Below are positions 25,148 to 34,343 of a DNA stretch of 64,000 nt, one piece after another. The position numbers were made by a program, and so were the translations under genes. Source of the DNA: Gordoniibacillus chartarius (GTDB taxonomy: Bacteria; Bacillota; Bacilli; Paenibacillales; NBRC-103111). How positions within the stretch are numbered: position 1 is the stretch's first letter; every line of letters starts with the position of its first letter. Below the pieces are notes generated by a model, which searched no databases, had not been told where the DNA came from, and saw nothing but the letters and a program-made list of their open reading frames with translations. The DNA is taken from NCBI RefSeq assembly GCF_042432825.1, contig NZ_JBHLWN010000102.1:35667-99666 (forward strand), written 5' to 3'.

Positions 25148-25682
25148 AGCGTTGTCCCTCCTTGGTTACTACGATTTTTCGCAGACTGTTTTTGGCACGA
25201 AAGACAGCGTTGGTAACCTGCCGGATCGACATGCCGGTCATATCGGCGATTTCCTTATGACTGAGTTGATTGGTGTAGCGTAAAATCAGTACGAGCCTAT
25301 AATGCTCGGGCAGCGTCTGCAGCAGACAGTCCAGCTCGGTACGGAGCTCCTTTTGCAGCAGCTTTGATTCCGGTGTTTCGCGTACGTAGCTATCTTCCCG
25401 CATCGAGTCCGGTTTTCTTCGGTACCCTTGATCCTTCTGCAAATTAATGGCGATCGTATAAATCCACCCTGCAAAGCTCTGTGCCGGATTATGCGCTGCC
25501 AGCTTGCGGTAAGCCTTGACCAGCGTCTCTTGGGTTAGGTCCTGAGCGTCCGCCTCGGATGACCCCATCTTGCGGAAAAGTCCGTAAAGCTTATTCTGAT
25601 AGCGCCGGACGATGTCCGCATACGCCTGCTTATTGCCATTCAACACGGCTTCAATAATGGAATGATCGTCTGTCTGCTCCAC
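25104..25682 (-). CDS. ECF RNA polymerase sigma factor
   Basis: 192 residues from GTG 25682, with GAGGAGGGG ideally placed. Region 2 (AYADIVRRYQNKLYGLFRKM, DAQDLTQETLVKAYRKL) and region 4 (LPEHYRLVLILRYTNQLSHKEIADMTGMSIRQVTNAVFRAKNSLRK) are complete, with the short linker of group 4 sigma factors. It forms an operon with the DUF4179 anti-sigma gene downstream. Extracytoplasmic stress control, probably with autoregulation, is the expected role; I could not assign its own promoter motif with confidence. Confidence 0.93.
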   Translation of the reverse strand: MEQTDDHSIIEAVLNGNKQAYADIVRRYQNKLYGLFRKMGSSEADAQDLTQETLVKAYRKLAAHNPAQSFAGWIYTIAINLQKDQGYRRKPDSMREDSYVRETPESKLLQKELRTELDCLLQTLPEHYRLVLILRYTNQLSHKEIADMTGMSIRQVTNAVFRAKNSLRKIVVTKEGQRYDNLEAYRNEKSPS

Positions 25683-26170
25683 GTATTCCCCTCCTCAATC
25701 AGTCTGACTTTCGGTATGTCCGTTCTAAGACCCCCCGTCCGCATCTTTTCTCTCACTTGATTTCAAATATTTTTGCCATGTCTCCCTCAGTAATTTCTTA
25801 TAACGGGGGAGCAGTCCACAAAAGAAGGCCATACCGGGAAATTACCCCAGCCATGGCCCTATTGTTTATATATCCCAAGAAATCGGGGAAATGGCCGCTC
25901 TCTCAAAAATAAGCCGCCAGAAAACTCCTTCGGTTATTGCAAAAAGGAAGAAATCATCCCCTATATATTAAATAAAAGCATGAGACGAAGCAAATGAGGG
26001 CTGTCTAGTAATGCATGGCCGTTTTCTCACTTTAAATAGGTGCTTACTGATGCGCCGTTTTCCTTTGTGACTAAAGTTCACTTGCTAGGGGAATTGCTTC
26101 ATTGTGCAATTTGACACATCAACATGAAGCTGTATCAAACATGACCGCTTACTTTAAAGTGAATAGCAAT
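25683..26170. other. Intergenic region, 488 bp
   Basis: No gene seen. On the minus strand, GGCCATGGCTGGGG...CCCGGTATGGCC followed by TTCTTTTG (about 25858-25822) could be a distant terminator for the hydrolase gene ending at 26171. The remainder is AT-rich and holds the upstream region of the sigma gene. Confidence 0.4.
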
Positions 26171-27037
26171 TCAGGCAAGCCTCCGAATAAACGAATCGAT
26201 GATGCGAAACACCTGTTCCGGATCCTGCATATGAAGCGGATGGCCAACACCTGTCACCCTGACCGTTTCGGCCCGCTTCATAATCCGCAGCACCTTCTCG
26301 AGATCTTGGTCCGACATAAGGCCGCCTTGCTCAGGATCACCTTGAATGAACAGCACCGGACACTCGGCTTTTGAAAATTCAGGAAGCTTGTACGCCTCAT
26401 ACGTTTCGTCGAAACGGTGATTGATCGCATCAAGCATATACGGATCATTTTGACTTAAGCTTACAGCCATAAAATCGAACCAGACGTGATCTTCTCCAAA
26501 TACTTCCGAGGCTGGAACCGGATCAGACCGGCCCGCTACGGGGATCGAAATTTTCTTGAGCTCAGCGGCAATCGCCGAAGCATCGCCTTTGGCTGCCAGA
26601 GTTCTCCAATGTTCCGTCATTTCGCGCTGGCCCAGTGTATGCTCCTTTAATACTTCTGTGGAAATCGGAGAATCACCGACCAGAATGGCCTTTACTCGTT
26701 CCGGATACCAGGCTCCAAGAAGCAAAGCTATCATCCCGCCCAAAGAATGACCATAAATGAGGGGCGGCTGTCCAATGACTTCATCTATGAACGCCGCGAT
26801 ATCCTCGACATAATCCTCCAAACGGTAACTCTTATCGGGGGCACGATCCGATTTCCCATGTCCGCGCAGATCAGGCGCAAAGACATGATAATCGCTTAAA
26901 TAAGGTATGAGGCCTTCAAAGCTTTGCCAGCGCGAAGAACCGCCATGAAGCAGGAGCACCGGCTCTCCGGATGCGTTTCCACATTCTGCATAATGGAATT
27001 CCATCGCATGAAACACAAACTTATTTTCTTTGATCAT
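26171..27037 (-). CDS. Alpha/beta hydrolase
   Basis: 288 residues from ATG 27037; the open frame extends upstream, but AAGGGG precedes this ATG. HGG oxyanion loop (LLLHGGSSRW, 28-37), PDLRGHGKSDR (55-64), nucleophile Ser98 in YGHSLGGM, an acid probably in LFIQGDPEQGG, and His266 in GVGHPLHM complete the catalytic set of the AB_hydrolase_1 family. It is cytosolic. The substrate (ester, epoxide, C-C bond) cannot be told. It lies 61 nt downstream of a GNAT gene on the same strand, possibly one transcript. Confidence 0.88.
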   Translation of the reverse strand: MIKENKFVFHAMEFHYAECGNASGEPVLLLHGGSSRWQSFEGLIPYLSDYHVFAPDLRGHGKSDRAPDKSYRLEDYVEDIAAFIDEVIGQPPLIYGHSLGGMIALLLGAWYPERVKAILVGDSPISTEVLKEHTLGQREMTEHWRTLAAKGDASAIAAELKKISIPVAGRSDPVPASEVFGEDHVWFDFMAVSLSQNDPYMLDAINHRFDETYEAYKLPEFSKAECPVLFIQGDPEQGGLMSDQDLEKVLRIMKRAETVRVTGVGHPLHMQDPEQVFRIIDSFIRRLA

Positions 27038-27098
27038 CGGGACGATACCCCTTCCTAGTCGCAAATATGGTATGTAAAATACGAATGTACCTCGAACT

Positions 27099-27548
27099 CT
27101 ACGAATTGCTCCGAACCCATTCCCAAACCTCGCCGTCATCCGGGTCCTGTACAGTCCCCGAGCATATAAAACCATTTTTCTTCAGAATCGATGTGGAAGC
27201 ATTGAAATGAGGCAAGGTCCGTGCCGTTAACATAAGCTTCGGATCTTCCTTTCCCGCAATTTCGCATAAACGCTTACACATCAAAGTTCCAATGCCTTTA
27301 GCTTCATAGCCCGGAAAAGTAAAATAAGCAAGCTCCACTCTCCCATTGTGAGGGGAGCCCTTGAAAGAACAAACTCCACAAATGTTCCCGTCACCATTAG
27401 CAAAGTAGCTAATCCATGGCGGGTTAAATCCAATTTGATGGTAGTAAACTCTCTGGTGTTCTAAAACCATAGCTGCTTCCGAATTTTCTTGTAAACCGAG
27501 CCGTTCTACGGTATCCTCGGCGGTTATCGCTTGTAATATCAACTTCAT
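27099..27548 (-). CDS. GNAT-family N-acetyltransferase
   Basis: 149 residues. The acetyl-CoA-binding motif A is present as ELAYFTFPGYEAKGIGTLMCKRL, followed by the motif B region NASTSILKKNGFICSGTVQDPDDGEVWEW. The start ATG follows GGAGGG. Substrate is unknown; similar small proteins acetylate antibiotics, polyamines or protein N-termini. It is upstream of and in line with the alpha/beta hydrolase. Confidence 0.88.
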   Translation of the reverse strand: MKLILQAITAEDTVERLGLQENSEAAMVLEHQRVYYHQIGFNPPWISYFANGDGNICGVCSFKGSPHNGRVELAYFTFPGYEAKGIGTLMCKRLCEIAGKEDPKLMLTARTLPHFNASTSILKKNGFICSGTVQDPDDGEVWEWVRSNS

Positions 27549-27617
27549 CGTGAGTCCCTCCTATTTGTATTTCCCATATCCAAAACTGAACTTTACTAGT
27601 CAGGGTATCAAATCTCA

Positions 27618-27653
27618 GGGCACATCGCATAGTGCCCATTCGGGTACTTTTTG
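27618..27653 (+). other. Two mutually exclusive hairpins with a T-run
   Basis: GGGCAC (27618-27623) can pair with GTGCCC (27632-27637), or AGTGCCC (27631-27637) with GGGTACT (27642-27648) directly before TTTTT. On the plus strand this resembles an attenuator or terminator, yet no plus-strand gene is near. Function unclear. Confidence 0.35.
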
Positions 27654-27682
27654 CTGTTCCGCTTCTGTCATTTCACCGCCGT

Positions 27683-28450
27683 TTAGAAGTAAAGCTTTTG
27701 AAATTCACCCGGCGACAGCCCCGTCGCTTCTTTAAATACCCGGGAAAAATATTTGGCGTCCTGATAGCCGACAAGCTCGGCTACTTCATAAGCCTTGAAG
27801 CGATTTTTCAGGAGCAGCTCTTTCGCCTTGTTGATTCGCTTTTCCTTGAGATATGCCGTAAACGATATTCCCATTTCCTTTTGAAACAACGAGCTCAAAT
27901 ATTCCGGAGTGATGCGCAGCGTATGCGCCAATTGCTCCAGCGTAATACCGCTGCTATATCGTTCGTGAATCAGGCTGAGTGCTTTATTGACAACGAGGCT
28001 GCCGGTGGCCGGTATCGTCCGGGAAGCTAAGTCTACGAAGCCCCCGCCACCTTCTTCATCGTCCCTGCTCGCGTGGGCAGGCATGTTTTTTTCAGCGTTA
28101 CGAAGTACCTGCAGCACGTCATCGGCAGTCACCGGCTTCAGCAAATATTCGATGATGCCGCCGATTTGCAGTGCCTTCCGAGCGTATTCAAATTCGGAAT
28201 ACCCGCTCAAAATCACCGTCAAGGGAGCAATGCCTCCTTGCTTCAACGACTCGAGCATGTCGATTCCGCTCATCTTCGGCATCCGTATATCCGTAAAGAC
28301 CAGATCCGGTCTCAGGCGCCGAATCGTTACCGCTCCCTCCTCCCCGTTCTCGCACTCTCCAACAACCTGATACGAGCCGCCCCATTTGCGGATCAACCGG
28401 ACAATCCCTTGACGAACTTTAGGTTCGTCCTCCACGATGACGATTCTCAT
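27683..28450 (-). CDS. Response regulator, YesN type (receiver plus AraC domain)
   Basis: 255 residues. The receiver domain (1-120) has the acidic pocket E7-D8, phospho-acceptor Asp54 in DLVFTDIRMP and Lys105 in LLKPV. The C-terminal AraC domain (about 155-255) has two helix-turn-helix motifs (LEQLAHTLRITPEYLSSLF and VAELVGYQDAKYFSRVF). It lies 21 nt after the YesM-like kinase gene, so the pair is co-translated. YesN-type regulators activate sugar transport and glycoside hydrolase genes; here the target is presumably the upstream pectin locus. Confidence 0.93.
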   Translation of the reverse strand: MRIVIVEDEPKVRQGIVRLIRKWGGSYQVVGECENGEEGAVTIRRLRPDLVFTDIRMPKMSGIDMLESLKQGGIAPLTVILSGYSEFEYARKALQIGGIIEYLLKPVTADDVLQVLRNAEKNMPAHASRDDEEGGGGFVDLASRTIPATGSLVVNKALSLIHERYSSGITLEQLAHTLRITPEYLSSLFQKEMGISFTAYLKEKRINKAKELLLKNRFKAYEVAELVGYQDAKYFSRVFKEATGLSPGEFQKLYF

Positions 28451-28471
28451 CGCTTCGCCCCCTTGACCTTG

Positions 28472-30286
28472 TCATGAATACGGGATTTGCAGAATGACCC
28501 TGGTACCCGTCCCAATCTCACTCTCGATGGTACAGCCTGCTTTGTCACCGTAGTACAGCTGCAGTCTATCTAGCACATTTCGAATGCCGATTCCTCGCCC
28601 TCCCGCCTCATGATCGGCACTCTCTCGCGAGAGCAGGCCGCTGAACACGGCCGGTTCCATCCCGCATCCGTTGTCCTCGATCTCCACATGTAGCGTATCC
28701 GGGCAAGTCAGCGTAAACCGGATATGCAGCTCTGCCCCCGTCTTTTTCCCGGCGAATCCGTGTACGATGGTATTCTCCACAAACGGCTGCAGCAGCAGCT
28801 TGTAAATCTTCGCTTCTGCCAGTTCCGGATCCAAATGAACGAAATAATTGAACGAGCCGTTAAAACGATACTGCTGCAAAAACAAATATTGCTCCAGCCA
28901 ATCGAGCTCCTGTGCCAGCGTGACCAGCTTGTTGCTGTTGCTGATGCTGTACCGCAAAATGTGTGCCAGCTTTTTCAGCATCCGGCTGATCTCGTGCTCC
29001 TCTCGGTCTATGGCCATCCAGTTGATCGAATCCAGCGTGTTGTACAAAAAGTGCGGGTTGATTTGCGCTTCCAGCGAACGAATTTCCGACTCCTTTTGCT
29101 TCTCCAGCGCCGTCTTCGTACGCTCCATCCATTCATGAATCGTCTTCATCATCCGATTAAAGCCGGAGGCGATCAAGGCGATTTCATCTCCGGTACGGTC
29201 TTCGATGGTCACATCCAGATTGCCGTTCTCAGCCGCCTTCATTGCTTTCACGACCGTATGAATCGATTTCGTGAGCAGTCCGGAAAAATAGACGATAAGC
29301 AGCAGAGAGACGGCAAAAATGACGATCCCCGCCCATACCGTGAGCTTCTGCATGGCGTACATTTCCCCAAACATCTTCTTCTCGCTCGTCACATTGACGA
29401 TCGTCCAGCCAGTCTTCGTATTCGTGTAGTAATTCAAGATAGACGGCTGGCCGAGGATGGACGCCGTTTTTGGAAGCAGCCCGTCTCTCCCGGTGCCGTT
29501 TGCATCCCAAATCCGGGAAACCGAACTCCCGATCCGCGACCTCTCTGGAAACGTAACGAGGTTCCTGCCGGAATCGATCAAAAAGTTCGTGCTGCCGATA
29601 CCGTCGCGGTCCTCGTCCAGAAGCGAAAAGCTGCAGGCATCGGCCAGCACCGCTTCGTCCAAGGTCATGACCATGTAACCGAGCTTCTCCAGACGCTCCG
29701 AGGAAATGCTGTACATCATTCGCGCAATGTGAAACATGTAGGGAGTGTCTCCGTTGTCCGGATTCGGGCTCCCTTTTTCAGTCGTTGTAATGAGGGGAGG
29801 CCCCTTCTGCATGCCGTTTAATTTCATAATAAGCAGATAAGGAGCGACGCCGCTCTCCGTCCCCCATAACATTCCGGCTTGTTTATCGTATGTAGCGAGA
29901 ATGTTGCCGTTGTTATCGAAGAAGGTGAACCCGCGGATCCCTGTTTTCGAATTCGTGTATCCGGTCATCAAGGATTGAAGCGCATCCGAATAAACGAGCT
30001 GATCGAAATCCGAGCCGTGCAGCAGTTTTTTGGTCGACCGGATGACCTCCTCATTCATGATGAATTGATAGAGCACGTTCTCATAATCGGACAGCACGGC
30101 GGTTAAATTTTTATCCGTTTGGATCAAGCTGTAATTGACCAGCTCGTCGATTTTCGCTTTCATCGCCTGCGTCGAATTCCAATATGTGATGTATTGCATG
30201 AAAATCGTCGGCAGGAAGGCGATCAAAACGAACGTGATGATCAATTTATTTTTGTAGGTCAGCTCGGGCTTCTTCAGAAGCCGCAT
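28472..30286 (-). CDS. Sensor histidine kinase, YesM type
   Basis: About 604 residues from ATG 30286, picked because GAGGGGT precedes it by 7 nt; upstream GTG/ATG codons at 30295 and 30292 are too close to that site. Topology: TM1 about 14-35, an extracellular double-Cache-like sensor to about 310, TM2 about 316-338, HAMP, then the LytS/YesM-type kinase with phosphorylatable His412 (EAQINPHFLYNTLDSINW), N box QPFVENTIVHGF, and ATP lid motifs DNGCGM and GRGIGIRNV. It senses an extracellular sugar or a binding-protein complex and phosphorylates the YesN partner downstream. Confidence 0.93.
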   Translation of the reverse strand: MRLLKKPELTYKNKLIITFVLIAFLPTIFMQYITYWNSTQAMKAKIDELVNYSLIQTDKNLTAVLSDYENVLYQFIMNEEVIRSTKKLLHGSDFDQLVYSDALQSLMTGYTNSKTGIRGFTFFDNNGNILATYDKQAGMLWGTESGVAPYLLIMKLNGMQKGPPLITTTEKGSPNPDNGDTPYMFHIARMMYSISSERLEKLGYMVMTLDEAVLADACSFSLLDEDRDGIGSTNFLIDSGRNLVTFPERSRIGSSVSRIWDANGTGRDGLLPKTASILGQPSILNYYTNTKTGWTIVNVTSEKKMFGEMYAMQKLTVWAGIVIFAVSLLLIVYFSGLLTKSIHTVVKAMKAAENGNLDVTIEDRTGDEIALIASGFNRMMKTIHEWMERTKTALEKQKESEIRSLEAQINPHFLYNTLDSINWMAIDREEHEISRMLKKLAHILRYSISNSNKLVTLAQELDWLEQYLFLQQYRFNGSFNYFVHLDPELAEAKIYKLLLQPFVENTIVHGFAGKKTGAELHIRFTLTCPDTLHVEIEDNGCGMEPAVFSGLLSRESADHEAGGRGIGIRNVLDRLQLYYGDKAGCTIESEIGTGTRVILQIPYS

Positions 30287-30347
30287 GCGCATCACCCCTC
30301 GGACAGCCGCAGCCTTCAGCGGGTTCCCGCTTTTGTTTCCATAATGG

Positions 30348-30388
30348 ACGATGGCGCATGCGATTGCATGCGCCGATCGTGCTTTTTT
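30348..30388. other. Stable intergenic hairpin between binding-protein and kinase genes
   Basis: GGCGCATGC (30353-30361) / GCATGCGCC (30366-30374) with a GATT loop, extended by ACGAT/ATCGT with one bulge. T residues follow only on the plus strand, so for the minus-strand operon this acts not as an intrinsic terminator but possibly as a stabilising or partial-termination structure. Confidence 0.6.
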
Positions 30389-30428
30389 ATACCGTTACCC
30401 GATCATCTTCCTCTTCGGGATCGAGAAC

Positions 30429-31757
30429 CTATTGATACGGATTGGTTCCGCCCTGCTTTTCCAGCTCTTTCGCTTCTTGAATGTTTTTGTTCATGAGGTC
30501 GGCGGTCATCCGCAGCGCGGTGCGGCTGTCTTTGGATTCTTTGGAAATAAGATTCCACACCATATCGGAGTTCGTATCGATAAACGTGAGGCCCGGCTTG
30601 CGTAGTGTAGGCTTGGCGCTGTTTAAATAGAAGATGGACTGGGTATGCTTGTCTCTCCACTCGGGCAAATCTCTGCCGAACGCTTGCTGTACCGCCGGAT
30701 CGTTCAGCGGCGAGATAACACCTTGCTTAGACAATTCAATTTGGAATTCGGTCGACAGCAGATAGGCGATCACCTGAAATGCCAGGTCCTTCTTGGTCGA
30801 TTGATTCGTAATAAACATGCCGTTCGTATTCGGCTGAAATTTGACCTTCGGGGCATCCGGAAATACCGGAACCGAGGAAATGTCGAAGTTAATACTTTTG
30901 TTTTCGTTGATCAGCCTCGTTGCATTTTCCAGCGAATCGATGATCATCGCGACATTCCCCTTGGAGAATTGGTTCGTTTTGACAAGCTGGTTGCCGGGAA
31001 TGTCGTAGAACCGCCGGATGTTGTCCACAAGCCTGGCCCAATTGTCGTTCGTCATCGCAGCCTTGTCCTCATTCGGGTCGAGCCCGGATTCGCCCAGCTG
31101 GTTGAATCTCATATAATGGGCGGGATTCATCTGAAACCCTTTGTAGGTGATGTCTCCCTCTTGACGGGTCAGCTTCTTGGTCAGTTCATAAGCTTCGTCC
31201 CAGGTCATGCCGTCCTTCGGATAATCGACGCCGAATTTATCGAAAATGTCCTTGTTATAAATGAGCACCCACTCGTTGTTGTTGTAGGGCAGCGAGTACA
31301 GCTTGCCTTCCGAGGCCGCGATCGAACGGTGCATCTCGGACGAATACAATTTGCCCGTATCGAAGTTGTATTTCTTGATCAAATCGGTCATATCGTATTC
31401 CATCTTGAACCTGCCTACATGCCGGTAGGAGTTGCGCCGAACCTCATCGAAAATAATGTCGGGGATCGTGCCCGCCGCGACCAGATCCTCATACCGCCTG
31501 CCCGGATTGTCCCATGCTACATGCTTGAAGGTGACGTCCGGGAATTTCTTCTTGAGAAACTGTCCGACCTGCTTCTCCCAAATATCTTCCTTAACGTAAA
31601 AGGCCGGCCACGCCGTAAAAATGAACAGTTCGTTGTCCGGGGCTTGCTTCGGCGGAGCCTCCTTGACCTCGGTGCTTTGCTCGCCGGGCGTACAGCCGGC
31701 AATGGCCATGGCGGCCATCGCCGTCGACAACAAAGCCTGAATCCAACGTTTCTTCAC
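30429..31757 (-). CDS. Extracellular solute-binding lipoprotein (sugar ABC transporter)
   Basis: 442 residues from GTG 31757, behind GAGGAGG. A lipoprotein signal ends in AMAIAGC with Cys22 as the lipidation site. The mature part is a family 1 (MalE-type) sugar-binding protein: NELFIFTAWPAFYVKEDIWEKQVGQFLKKKFP, GTIPDIIFDE, LPYNNNEWVLIYNKDIFDKFGVDYPKDGMTWDE. No permease is adjacent. It lies between GH95 and the YesM kinase, so it may deliver ligand either to the permeases encoded at 46-48 kb or to the kinase as a sensing partner. Confidence 0.92.
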   Translation of the reverse strand: MKKRWIQALLSTAMAAMAIAGCTPGEQSTEVKEAPPKQAPDNELFIFTAWPAFYVKEDIWEKQVGQFLKKKFPDVTFKHVAWDNPGRRYEDLVAAGTIPDIIFDEVRRNSYRHVGRFKMEYDMTDLIKKYNFDTGKLYSSEMHRSIAASEGKLYSLPYNNNEWVLIYNKDIFDKFGVDYPKDGMTWDEAYELTKKLTRQEGDITYKGFQMNPAHYMRFNQLGESGLDPNEDKAAMTNDNWARLVDNIRRFYDIPGNQLVKTNQFSKGNVAMIIDSLENATRLINENKSINFDISSVPVFPDAPKVKFQPNTNGMFITNQSTKKDLAFQVIAYLLSTEFQIELSKQGVISPLNDPAVQQAFGRDLPEWRDKHTQSIFYLNSAKPTLRKPGLTFIDTNSDMVWNLISKESKDSRTALRMTADLMNKNIQEAKELEKQGGTNPYQ

Positions 31758-31829
31758 ATCACTACCTCCTCGATCTTGGCTATGAGTTCATCATAAGGGA
31801 CCAAGGACGGCGGTGATAATTCTAAATAT

Positions 31830-34343
31830 TTAAGAAAGGTGGAGTGGTTTAATATCATTTTCGGCTTTCGATGATGTGCTGCATGCCTCAATGACTACAG
31901 GGGGAGCCCCTTTGCCGGCACGCACCGTAACGTAGGGCGGGCTTACCCGTTCACTGTTCATCGTGCACGACGTTACCCAATCCGGCAGCTTGACCACGAT
32001 ATCGGTATCCCGTTCGGCCATCAGCTCCGCACGGAGGATGCCGGCTTCCAAATCCCAATTCATGCTTACTTGGCCTGTATGGAATCTCCACCCGGCCAGA
32101 CGTCCTTTCCGCAGCCGCGAAGGAAGCGCCGGAAGCAGCTTGACGAGGCTTGGCGACACCTGCAGCAGCATCTCCTGCACGGCGTTCACCCAGCCCAAAT
32201 TAGCGTCGAGCTGAACCGGAGCCGCCGGCATATGCATCGATATGCCCATCCCTCTCCAGTCGTTATGAAGCGTAAACAAATTCGGCAGCAGGCAGGATCT
32301 GGACAAGATGTCCAAGCTTTCGAGCGCGGCGTCGCCATCCCCTAGTCTTGCATAGATGGCCGCCATATGCGCCAAAGACCAGCCGCTTTGCGCTCCGATC
32401 TCGCGCAGGCGGACCGCCTTATCGAAGGCCGCGAACAAAACCGGGTCGCTTTCGCGCGTCACTTCGGCCCCGGGAAATACCGGATACAAATGAGACAGAT
32501 GGCGGTGGGCATAACGGTCCTCGAAATCCGGATGAATCCATTCGCTCACCGCTCCGTCCCGGTTGATCCGGTAATCCGGCAGCCTGCCTATCATTCGTCC
32601 CCATTCAACGATCTCTTCGCTGCCCCCGCCGGCCGCCTGCTTCGCTTCGATCAGATGCTTTAGCAGCTCCTTCAAGATCGCCACATCCATGGTCGCATTG
32701 ATCGTCGTCGGCATCGGATGGGCGAGCGGCTTGCCGTCTGCCGGCATGTAGTTAAGCGGCGTATTCTCCGGAGATACGGAGGGGTAGATTTTGTACTGGC
32801 CATTGTCTTCGGTAACGAGAAAATCCTCGTATAATTGCAGCGCCTCGAGCATAAACGGCAGTGCCTGCCGCTTCAGAAACCCGAGATCGCCGGTAAACCG
32901 GTAATGCTCGTCGTAATGGCGCGCCAGCCAGCCGGCAGCCCCGATCCAGTTCAGGATAACGGGGACGATCTGATTCGGCACGCCGATGCCCGGCGTAGAG
33001 CCGGCCGGGATGTAGATGCCCCGGCAGCCGTACAGCTTGCGGGCGTTGTCGCGGAAATCGTCCATCAGCCCTTCGTAATAGCGAAAGAGCGAGGGAACGA
33101 GCTCCCCGAGACCTCCGACGTGAGCATGCCAATACATCATCTGAATGTTCTCGTTGGCCATATTATGGCTCCATACGAGACGGTAATCGCCGCCCCATAA
33201 GCCGTAAAGCCCGAATGGGCTCGCTTCCTCGTCGTCAGCGCTGCCGCTGATGAACAAGTATCTGCCGTACGCCCACATTTTGCGGATCAGCGCCGCGGGG
33301 GCTTCTCCGTCATAGGCTTCTAGCAGCAGCCTTTCATTGCTGAGACTGTGTTCCTCCGGACGGATGTCCAGCTCAAGCGCCGCCGAACGGAACAGCCGCC
33401 TGTGATGCGGGACGTGGCGCGCAAGCAGCCGTTCGTAGCCGGAGCCTTCGGAGCCGTCAGTACTCGCGGAGCCATCGGTATTACCGGAGACGTCGGAGCT
33501 GTACGCTACCTTAACAAGCTCATCGAGCTGGGGCTTGAGTCTCGCCCAATCTGTGCTGCGCTCGCCGAAGACGAACACTTTCACCAGGACCAGCACGCGT
33601 CTTGCCCCGGTAAACCGAATCGCGCCGTTTGCAGCATGGGCCTCGCCGTCTTCGGCGCCGACCCGCAGCACGGCTCCGAAATCCATACCGTCGTCATTCG
33701 CGCCGGCGTACCAGACATACGCTTCTGAAGAACCCGTCTGAACGGTGCTCTCGAGCTCCTTATATTCCGGCGTATCGGCCCAGCGGTCGCTTGGATGCAG
33801 GCCAAGGCTGATTTCGCCGGCAACCGCAGCATCCTCTTCGCTGCCCAGCTCCAGAACGACCGCTTGGTCTGCTCGTGAAACGAACAGCCTCCGCTTGAAC
33901 CTTCGTGGGCCGTCCTCCCAACGTACTATGATCTCTCCCGTGTCCATATCGAGCGTACGGCTGTACTTCCGAAATGCTTCGCCGGACGGCATGATGAGCT
34001 TGATGGCGGCAAGCGGAAAGCGGGAGGCCAGCTTCGTCTCGTATCCTAGCTCCTTAAGTTCGTTCGCGAGCTGCCAGCTGGCCTCGAGATAGCGCCGTTC
34101 ATCCATCAGCCGACGCGTACGCGCCAGCACATGGCTGACATCCGGCAGCTCATCCTTGCGCCCCCAATGCCACAGCCCGGCATGGTTCAGCAGAATCGTC
34201 TCATCTTGAACGCCGCCGAACACGGACGCCCCTATGATGCCGTTGCCGGAAGGCAGCGCTTCGCGCCACATGTTCCGCCACCAGGAGGCGGGGTAGCTCA
34301 TCACGAGCTTATCGCCGCTTGGTTCCTCCATCCGCTCTCCCAT
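31830..34343 (-). CDS. GH95-family glycoside hydrolase (alpha-L-fucosidase/alpha-L-galactosidase type)
   Basis: 837 residues, close to normal for GH95. The N-terminal beta-sandwich opens with MSYPASWWRNMWREALPSGNGIIGASVFGG. The (alpha/alpha)6 barrel carries the Asn-x-Asn pair at Asn397/Asn399 (NENIQMMYW), the SPEN general-acid motif with Glu526, and HRHLSHLYPVFPG at 613-625. These align with catalytic Asn421, Asn423 and Glu566 of the Bifidobacterium 1,2-alpha-L-fucosidase. No signal peptide, so it acts on imported oligomers. Its ATG overlaps the stop of the GH105 gene (TAATG). In this pectin setting the substrate may be an L-fucosyl or L-galactosyl side chain of rhamnogalacturonan or xyloglucan (inference). 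Confidence 0.85.
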   Translation of the reverse strand: MGERMEEPSGDKLVMSYPASWWRNMWREALPSGNGIIGASVFGGVQDETILLNHAGLWHWGRKDELPDVSHVLARTRRLMDERRYLEASWQLANELKELGYETKLASRFPLAAIKLIMPSGEAFRKYSRTLDMDTGEIIVRWEDGPRRFKRRLFVSRADQAVVLELGSEEDAAVAGEISLGLHPSDRWADTPEYKELESTVQTGSSEAYVWYAGANDDGMDFGAVLRVGAEDGEAHAANGAIRFTGARRVLVLVKVFVFGERSTDWARLKPQLDELVKVAYSSDVSGNTDGSASTDGSEGSGYERLLARHVPHHRRLFRSAALELDIRPEEHSLSNERLLLEAYDGEAPAALIRKMWAYGRYLFISGSADDEEASPFGLYGLWGGDYRLVWSHNMANENIQMMYWHAHVGGLGELVPSLFRYYEGLMDDFRDNARKLYGCRGIYIPAGSTPGIGVPNQIVPVILNWIGAAGWLARHYDEHYRFTGDLGFLKRQALPFMLEALQLYEDFLVTEDNGQYKIYPSVSPENTPLNYMPADGKPLAHPMPTTINATMDVAILKELLKHLIEAKQAAGGGSEEIVEWGRMIGRLPDYRINRDGAVSEWIHPDFEDRYAHRHLSHLYPVFPGAEVTRESDPVLFAAFDKAVRLREIGAQSGWSLAHMAAIYARLGDGDAALESLDILSRSCLLPNLFTLHNDWRGMGISMHMPAAPVQLDANLGWVNAVQEMLLQVSPSLVKLLPALPSRLRKGRLAGWRFHTGQVSMNWDLEAGILRAELMAERDTDIVVKLPDWVTSCTMNSERVSPPYVTVRAGKGAPPVVIEACSTSSKAENDIKPLHLS

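Noticed and set aside
27260..27275. cre-like sequence TGTAAGCGTTTATG on the minus strand
   Set aside because: It lies inside the GNAT coding region and fails the last conserved positions of the consensus.
28724..29821. 365-codon plus-strand open frame opposite the YesM kinase gene
   Set aside because: It is antisense to a complete kinase, biased in composition (Arg/Gln-rich) and has no ribosome site; it is a shadow of GC-rich coding DNA.
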